Positions 7,220 to 10,548 of a stretch of 10,548 bases of DNA are shown here, piece by piece. Position 1 is the first letter of the stretch. Every line of letters begins with the position of its first letter. A program made the position numbers and the translations under genes. This DNA is from Actinomycetota bacterium (GTDB taxonomy: Bacteria > Actinomycetota > Actinomycetes > Nanopelagicales > Nanopelagicaceae), in the NCBI GenBank assembly GCA_009699825.1, contig WLNM01000025.1, forward strand, positions 1-10,548, written 5' to 3'. The notes beneath the pieces are model-generated. The model saw only the letters and a list, made by a program, of their open reading frames with translations. It was not told the origin of the DNA and ran no database searches.

Positions 7220-8441
7220 TCCGCTTTCCATAATTTAGAGCCAAGAATAATGTAATTCCAATGCCTATCCCCCAGATTAAGTCAATGGCCAATGTCGTTA
7301 AGGCGGTGACAACTAAAACAGCGGCATCGGCCTTAGTTGTTCGTAGAGATTCCATAATTGAGACAGGGTTAAGAATCCGATAACTGGTGCCGATGAGCAC
7401 CCCAGCAATTGCTGCGCTAGGAATTGCAGATACAAGTGGAGCGGCAACAAGAGCAACAAGCAATAAGACCAATGCGTGAAATACAGAAGCATATTTTGAA
7501 TGCGCATGTGCTCGCACATTGACGCTGGTTCTTGCAATTGCTCCAGTGGCTGGCATGCCCCCAAATAAGGACGCAACAACCGTTGCTACTCCTTGACCGA
7601 GTAATTCCTTGTTTGTATTGAAGTGTTCTGTAATCGGTACGTGTGCCATCGAATCTGCAACACGAGCCGACAATAGCGACTCAATTGCACATAGTGCAGC
7701 GATCATCGCTGCGGGCAGCAATAAGTGTTGGATTAATCCAAAATCTAGAAGGCCGCCGCTCCACGTACCGATGGAGCGCGGAATCGTTCCAATCGTTGAG
7801 CTCTTAATTGAAAAGACATGCAAAACCAGAGTGACAACAACTATGGCTACCGCACTTGCTGGAATGTGAAACGTAAGGTGAGTTTTTTTCCATAGTTGAG
7901 GGAAGATAAATTTAATCAATATAGTAAGTACAACCAACGCCAGAGTTTGCCATTGAATTCCTGATTTGAGTGCATCGGTAATTGTGCCAACCGCTATAGG
8001 AATACTTCTATCCCCTGCATGTTTTGCTATACCGAGTGCGAGTGGGATTTGTTGAAGTGCAATTACAGCTGCAATTCCAACTGTAAAACCTTCAACAACT
8101 GGCCAAGGAATTCTGTTAATAAATGGTCCAGCTTTAATCAGTGCTAAAACGATGACAATTAATCCAGCCATCAACCCCAGGAGCGGAATCGCCTTAATTC
8201 CATATGAATGAATAATTGGAACCAGCACAACTGTCATCGCACCTGTTGGACCGCTGACTTGAAAGCGAGATCCACCAAGAAGGGCAGCTACAAATCCGGC
8301 AAGAATGGCTGTTGTAAGTCCGGCAGCAGCCGACATTCCAGATGTAATTCCAAAGCCAAGTGCAAGTGGCAGTGCAACTATTGCGACAGTAATACCTGCA
8401 ATTGCGTCTCGAACTAAATTTTTAGTATCCAATAATTTCAA
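7197..8441 (-). CDS. SulP-family anion transporter lacking a STAS domain
   Basis: Membrane transporter of the SLC26/SulP family; bacterial members carry sulfate, bicarbonate or dicarboxylates, and the substrate here is unknown. The 414 residues cover the complete membrane domain: DAIAGITVAIVALPLALGFG in the first helix, the substrate-region motif GGSRFQVSGPTGAMTVV (56–72), PWPVVEGFTVGIAAVIALQQ (112–131), NKELLGQGVA and GGMPATGAIARTSVN. The protein stops just after the last helix (IWGIGIGITLFLALNYGKRN), so the cytoplasmic STAS domain of most SulP proteins is absent; downstream sequence encodes the NCS1 permease instead. The start is a TTG at 8441 that overlaps the dehydrogenase stop as TTGA. 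An upstream in-frame stop excludes a much longer N-terminus, and no Shine–Dalgarno is seen, so initiation is likely coupled. Confidence 0.93.
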   Translation of the reverse strand: MKLLDTKNLVRDAIAGITVAIVALPLALGFGITSGMSAAAGLTTAILAGFVAALLGGSRFQVSGPTGAMTVVLVPIIHSYGIKAIPLLGLMAGLIVIVLALIKAGPFINRIPWPVVEGFTVGIAAVIALQQIPLALGIAKHAGDRSIPIAVGTITDALKSGIQWQTLALVVLTILIKFIFPQLWKKTHLTFHIPASAVAIVVVTLVLHVFSIKSSTIGTIPRSIGTWSGGLLDFGLIQHLLLPAAMIAALCAIESLLSARVADSMAHVPITEHFNTNKELLGQGVATVVASLFGGMPATGAIARTSVNVRAHAHSKYASVFHALVLLLVALVAAPLVSAIPSAAIAGVLIGTSYRILNPVSIMESLRTTKADAAVLVVTALTTLAIDLIWGIGIGITLFLALNYGKRNAKNASI

Positions 8442-9268
8442 TCGAGGAAGAAATCAAGCAGAAAATCCTTGGTTTCTGGAGTAACTGAGTACTTTTCTAA
8501 ATCTGTGATTCCCTCACTTGCAAGGAGTACGTCATCGACAAAAAAATTGCCAGTGCACTCTTTGGCATCTCGATTAAAAATGATGTGTGCAGCATCAGCC
8601 AATATTTGCGGTGTGCGACCTGCAGATGCATCTATACCGGGAATCATCGCAAGCGCTGCGGTATCGATTACGGTGCGAGGCCATAGGGCATTAACGCCAA
8701 TGCCATCTCGCTTGAACTCTTCGGACATTCCCAAAACACACATACTCATTCCGTATTTAGCCATTGTGTAAGCAACGTGGTTTTTAAACCAGACTGCCTT
8801 CATCGATAGTGGCGGAGAAAGATTCAAAATATGCGGATTACGACCATCTTCTGCTGACTTTCTTAGGTGCGGTAGCGCGGCTTGTGAAACCAGAAAAGTT
8901 CCCCGCACGTTTACATCAAACATCAGATCAAAGCGCTTTGCAGGAGTTTGATCGGTGCGAGTCAAATTTATGGCACTTGCGTTATTGACCACAATATCTA
9001 TACCGCCGAATTGTTCGACCGTTTTATTAATTGCAGCCTCAACCTGTGTTTCATCACGAATATCACATTGAATCGGAAGCGCTGTACCGCCAGCGTCCTC
9101 TATCTCTTTTGCTGCCGAAAAAATTGTTCCTGGCAGTTTTGGATTCACTTCCGCAGTTTTGGCGGCAATTGCAATGAGTGCACCATCTTGTGCAGCACGC
9201 AACGCAATTGCTAAACCGATGCCACGTGAACCACCGGTGACAAAAATGCGCTTTCCAGCAAGTGACAT
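8438..9268 (-). CDS. Short-chain dehydrogenase, HSDL2-like
   Basis: NAD(P)-dependent oxidoreductase of the classical SDR fold, closest in appearance to the hydroxysteroid dehydrogenase-like 2 (HSDL2) group; the substrate is unknown, probably a hydroxyacyl or lipid-like compound. The 276-residue product shows TGGSRGIG at 11–18 (cofactor binding), CDI at 68–70, NNAS at 95–98, the catalytic Ser151 in LNLSPPL, and YTMAK with Tyr167 and Lys171. HSDL2-type blocks are also present: AAKTAEVNPKLPGTI, AYTMAKYGMSMCVLGMSEEF, NALWPRTVI and ECTGNFFVDD. The ATG at 9268 has AAGGA six nt upstream, inside the last codons of the crotonase gene, with only two nt between the genes. It overlaps the SulP start by four nt. 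The context suggests it works on the same pathway as the crotonase. Confidence 0.93.
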   Translation of the reverse strand: MSLAGKRIFVTGGSRGIGLAIALRAAQDGALIAIAAKTAEVNPKLPGTIFSAAKEIEDAGGTALPIQCDIRDETQVEAAINKTVEQFGGIDIVVNNASAINLTRTDQTPAKRFDLMFDVNVRGTFLVSQAALPHLRKSAEDGRNPHILNLSPPLSMKAVWFKNHVAYTMAKYGMSMCVLGMSEEFKRDGIGVNALWPRTVIDTAALAMIPGIDASAGRTPQILADAAHIIFNRDAKECTGNFFVDDVLLASEGITDLEKYSVTPETKDFLLDFFLD

Positions 9269-9270
9269 TA

Positions 9271-10011
9271 CTATTCCTTCTTTGCCTTGAACTTCATGAA
9301 TGCATCCATTGCTTCTTCAGATTGAAGTGCCATTGAAAACAATTCAAACTCTACGTGCATGACCGCTGCTACTGCGTCGTGAGATCCGCTCTTAAGAAGA
9401 GCCTTAGTATTAATAATTGCTTGCGGTGGTTGTTTTGCAATCTGTTTGGCAATTGCGGTGGCTGCAGCAATTGGATCCTTTTCAATGTGCGCAACCAGTC
9501 CCATTTCTTTTGCAGAAACTGCGCCGAATGACTCTCCAGTCATAAAGACTTGCGCAGCTCTTTGATAACCAACGAGTCGCGGAAACAGATAACTAGATCC
9601 GGCTTCTGGAACTAATCCCAGAGAAGTAAATGGCATCGAAAATTTTGCAGTTGCAGATGCAATAATGACATCGCAATGCAGCAACATGGTTGTTCCGACG
9701 CCGACAGCATTTCCCTTCACTGCCGCCAGAAGTGGTTTTGGAAAATTCAGCAAAGCTTCCAAAAACTTAGCTACTTCTGAATCGCTTTGTGTTGGAGGAT
9801 TCGATATGAATTCACCAATGTCATTTCCAGCGCAAAAATGATCACCTTCGCTTGCGAGGATCACGGCTCTAATTCCAAAATCTCCAGCAGCATCGTTGAG
9901 TGTGCTTGCTAATTTGGCGTACATGTCGCGCGTCAGTGCATTCATCTTCGCTGGGCGATTGAGCCTGATTGAGAGGATTTGCTCGGAAGTGTCCGTCAAG
10001 ATTTCATTCAT
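9271..10011 (-). CDS. Enoyl-CoA hydratase/isomerase (crotonase) family protein
   Basis: Acts on acyl-CoA thioesters through the crotonase fold. The 246-residue product has RLNRPAKMNALT near the N-terminus, the first oxyanion-hole segment FCAGNDIGEF (59–68), the second GNAVGVGTTMLLHCD (100–114), and LGLVPEAGSSYLFPRLVG (131–148). The Glu136 in VPEAGSS, in place of the PGAGG of typical hydratases, resembles Delta3,Delta2-enoyl-CoA isomerases (ECI2 type), so isomerase activity is at least as likely as hydration. This assignment is inference from one motif. The ATG at 10011 has no convincing ribosome site, but TAAGAT six nt upstream suggests a leaderless start. It is the first gene of the four-gene minus-strand run and lies 72 nt from the divergent HTH gene. 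Confidence 0.92.
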   Translation of the reverse strand: MNEILTDTSEQILSIRLNRPAKMNALTRDMYAKLASTLNDAAGDFGIRAVILASEGDHFCAGNDIGEFISNPPTQSDSEVAKFLEALLNFPKPLLAAVKGNAVGVGTTMLLHCDVIIASATAKFSMPFTSLGLVPEAGSSYLFPRLVGYQRAAQVFMTGESFGAVSAKEMGLVAHIEKDPIAAATAIAKQIAKQPPQAIINTKALLKSGSHDAVAAVMHVEFELFSMALQSEEAMDAFMKFKAKKE

Positions 10012-10023
10012 CCGAGCATCTTA
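10012..10023 (-). promoter_or_regulatory. Candidate leaderless promoter of the crotonase operon
   Basis: On the minus strand, TAAGAT (10023–10018) is followed by six nt and the ATG at 10011, with no Shine–Dalgarno between. No good -35 is seen. The whole divergent gap (10012–10083) must also hold the promoter of the HTH gene; TATACG at 10061–10066 is a weak plus-strand -10 candidate. Confidence 0.42.
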
Positions 10024-10083
10024 GAGGTATCGCAAATGCCTTCCGAGGGTAGACAATGGCTATACGGCCACGGAGAGGTCCAC

Positions 10084-10398
10084 ATGGAAAGAATAAAAAT
10101 TGCACAACGCGACTTAACGCCATTTGAACAGCTGGTACTTGGGCTACTTTGCGAGGGAAAATCTAATTCAGCAATCGCACACGAAACTTCGCACACCGAA
10201 AAGGTTGTTGAAAACACAGTGTCTCGAGCGGCCAAAGCATTTTCGATTAAGTCCGATGCTGAAACCAACACCCGAGTATTACTTGCACTGGCTTTTCGCA
10301 CACACTATGGGGACAACGCCTTCGACAAATTAGAAGTTGAGTGCAAGCACTTTGAAAGTGGTCCCAATGGCGAATCTATTTGTCATCGTCATGATTAA
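10084..10398 (+). CDS. Orphan LuxR-type HTH protein with Cys/His-rich tail
   Basis: A stand-alone DNA-binding protein of 104 residues. Residues 10–75 form a LuxR/GerE-type helix-turn-helix: DLTPFEQLVLGLLCEGKSNS leads into AIAHETSHTEKVVENTVSRA, matching the LTxRExEVLxLLAEGxSNxEIAxxLxxSxKTVENHVS pattern, then ALAFRTHYGD. There is no receiver, PAS or ligand domain. After residue 80 a short tail contains C87, H89, C100, H101 and H103 (CKH then CHRH), which could bind a metal or sense redox state; that is inference. The ATG at 10084 is chosen because GGAGAGG (10072–10078) lies five nt upstream. An in-frame ATG at 10036 and further upstream starts would add residues unlike the family and, in part, run into the crotonase gene. 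It may control the divergent operon, but nothing here proves it. Confidence 0.85.
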   Translation: MERIKIAQRDLTPFEQLVLGLLCEGKSNSAIAHETSHTEKVVENTVSRAAKAFSIKSDAETNTRVLLALAFRTHYGDNAFDKLEVECKHFESGPNGESICHRHD

Positions 10399-10424
10399 GC
10401 TGTAACTCACTTCACATTTTGCTG

Positions 10425-10445
10425 AGTGCTGCCACCAGCACTTTT
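10425..10445 (+). terminator. Intrinsic terminator after the HTH gene
   Basis: AGTGCTG (10425–10431) pairs perfectly with CAGCACT (10436–10442) around a CCAC loop and runs into TTTT. It sits 27 nt after the stop codon of the HTH gene. Confidence 0.75.
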
Positions 10446-10534
10446 GATATGCCTAAGTACTCCTTAAGTCTTTAATTGTCATGTAGTGATAAGTACCAAA
10501 ACTACACAACAATTAAACATAGGAGAGAAACAAA
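10446..10534 (+). promoter_or_regulatory. Leader region with inverted repeat before the last gene
   Basis: The AT-rich gap carries a perfect 9-nt inverted repeat, TTTAATTGT (10471–10479) and ACAATTAAA (10509–10517), whose right arm ends four nt before the Shine–Dalgarno AGGAGAG (10521–10527). TAAGTAC also occurs twice (10454–10460, 10490–10496). The repeat may be an operator or a 5'-UTR stem. The promoter itself cannot be fixed; TTGTCA at 10476–10481 is one weak -35 candidate. Confidence 0.4.
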
Positions 10535-10548
10535 ATGAGGCGCAAGAC
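10535..10548 (+). CDS. Start of a further gene, cut by the window end
   Basis: An ATG at 10535 follows AGGAGAG (10521–10527) at a seven-nt spacing, the best ribosome site in the window, after a terminator and an AT-rich leader. Only the first four codons (MRRK) and two bases of the fifth are present. The basic start would fit a signal-peptide n-region, but this is too little to identify the product. Confidence 0.6.

Noticed and set aside
8469..8771. 100-residue plus-strand open frame inside the dehydrogenase gene
   Set aside because: Antisense to the conserved SDR C-terminal half; no independent coding evidence.
9271..10011. Firm assignment as an enoyl-CoA hydratase in classical beta-oxidation
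   Set aside because: The VPEAGSS segment fits isomerases at least as well, and no thiolase or acyl-CoA dehydrogenase is nearby; left as a family call.
9979..10083. Longer N-terminus for the HTH protein
   Set aside because: The extension has no recognisable domain and partly lies in the crotonase gene; GGAGAGG before ATG 10084 decides the start.
1..10548. Mobile elements, CRISPR arrays, tRNA or rRNA genes
   Set aside because: No transposase, integrase, regular spaced repeats, cloverleaf or rRNA-like sequence was seen; gene content is chromosomal housekeeping and transport.

Overview
The window reads as a compact, AT-leaning actinobacterial chromosome segment. The lipB–lipA–DUF4191–RDD–glnA order is the one found around glnA1 in mycobacteria and many other Actinobacteria. 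The protein sequences are clearly actinobacterial, but base composition is visibly below 50% GC, spacers are tiny and genes overlap. This suggests a streamlined freshwater lineage such as the acI group ('Ca. Nanopelagicales'). That placement is inference from gene order and style, not a database match.

Left block (1–3158): a plus-strand run of lipB (5' end cut off by the window), lipA, a PlsC-family acyltransferase and a DUF4191 membrane protein, linked by ATGA or similar short overlaps and so probably one translationally coupled operon. LipB and LipA make protein-bound lipoate (octanoyl transfer, then sulfur insertion). The acyltransferase belongs to phospholipid synthesis. A small RDD-family membrane protein converges on the operon from the minus strand. 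Middle block (3159–5801): glnA (type I glutamine synthetase) has its own leader with a GlnR-like operator candidate and ends in a strong intrinsic terminator. nhaA (Na+/H+ antiporter) starts 14 nt beyond that hairpin.

Right block (10011 back to 5798, minus strand): a four-gene run of crotonase-fold enoyl-CoA hydratase/isomerase, HSDL2-like short-chain dehydrogenase, SulP transporter without a STAS domain, and NCS1-family permease. It is joined by a 2-nt gap, a 4-nt TTGA overlap and a 13–35-nt overlap, and its last stop codon overlaps the nhaA stop codon. Divergent from it lies a small orphan LuxR-type HTH protein with a Cys/His-rich tail, followed by a terminator, a 136-nt leader region and the first codons of one more gene.

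Most of the window is ordinary housekeeping sequence. I see no mobile element, CRISPR array, tRNA or rRNA, and no convincing novel defence-type system. The points most worth a second look are the lipid/CoA-enzyme plus two-transporter operon, the STAS-less SulP, the orphan HTH protein with its CxH…CHxH tail, the GlnR-like box before glnA, and three genes that lack a Shine–Dalgarno but carry a TANNNT hexamer 6–7 nt before the ATG (candidate leaderless transcripts). No stretch over 300 nt is without a gene; the longest gaps are 3159–3311 and 10399–10534.
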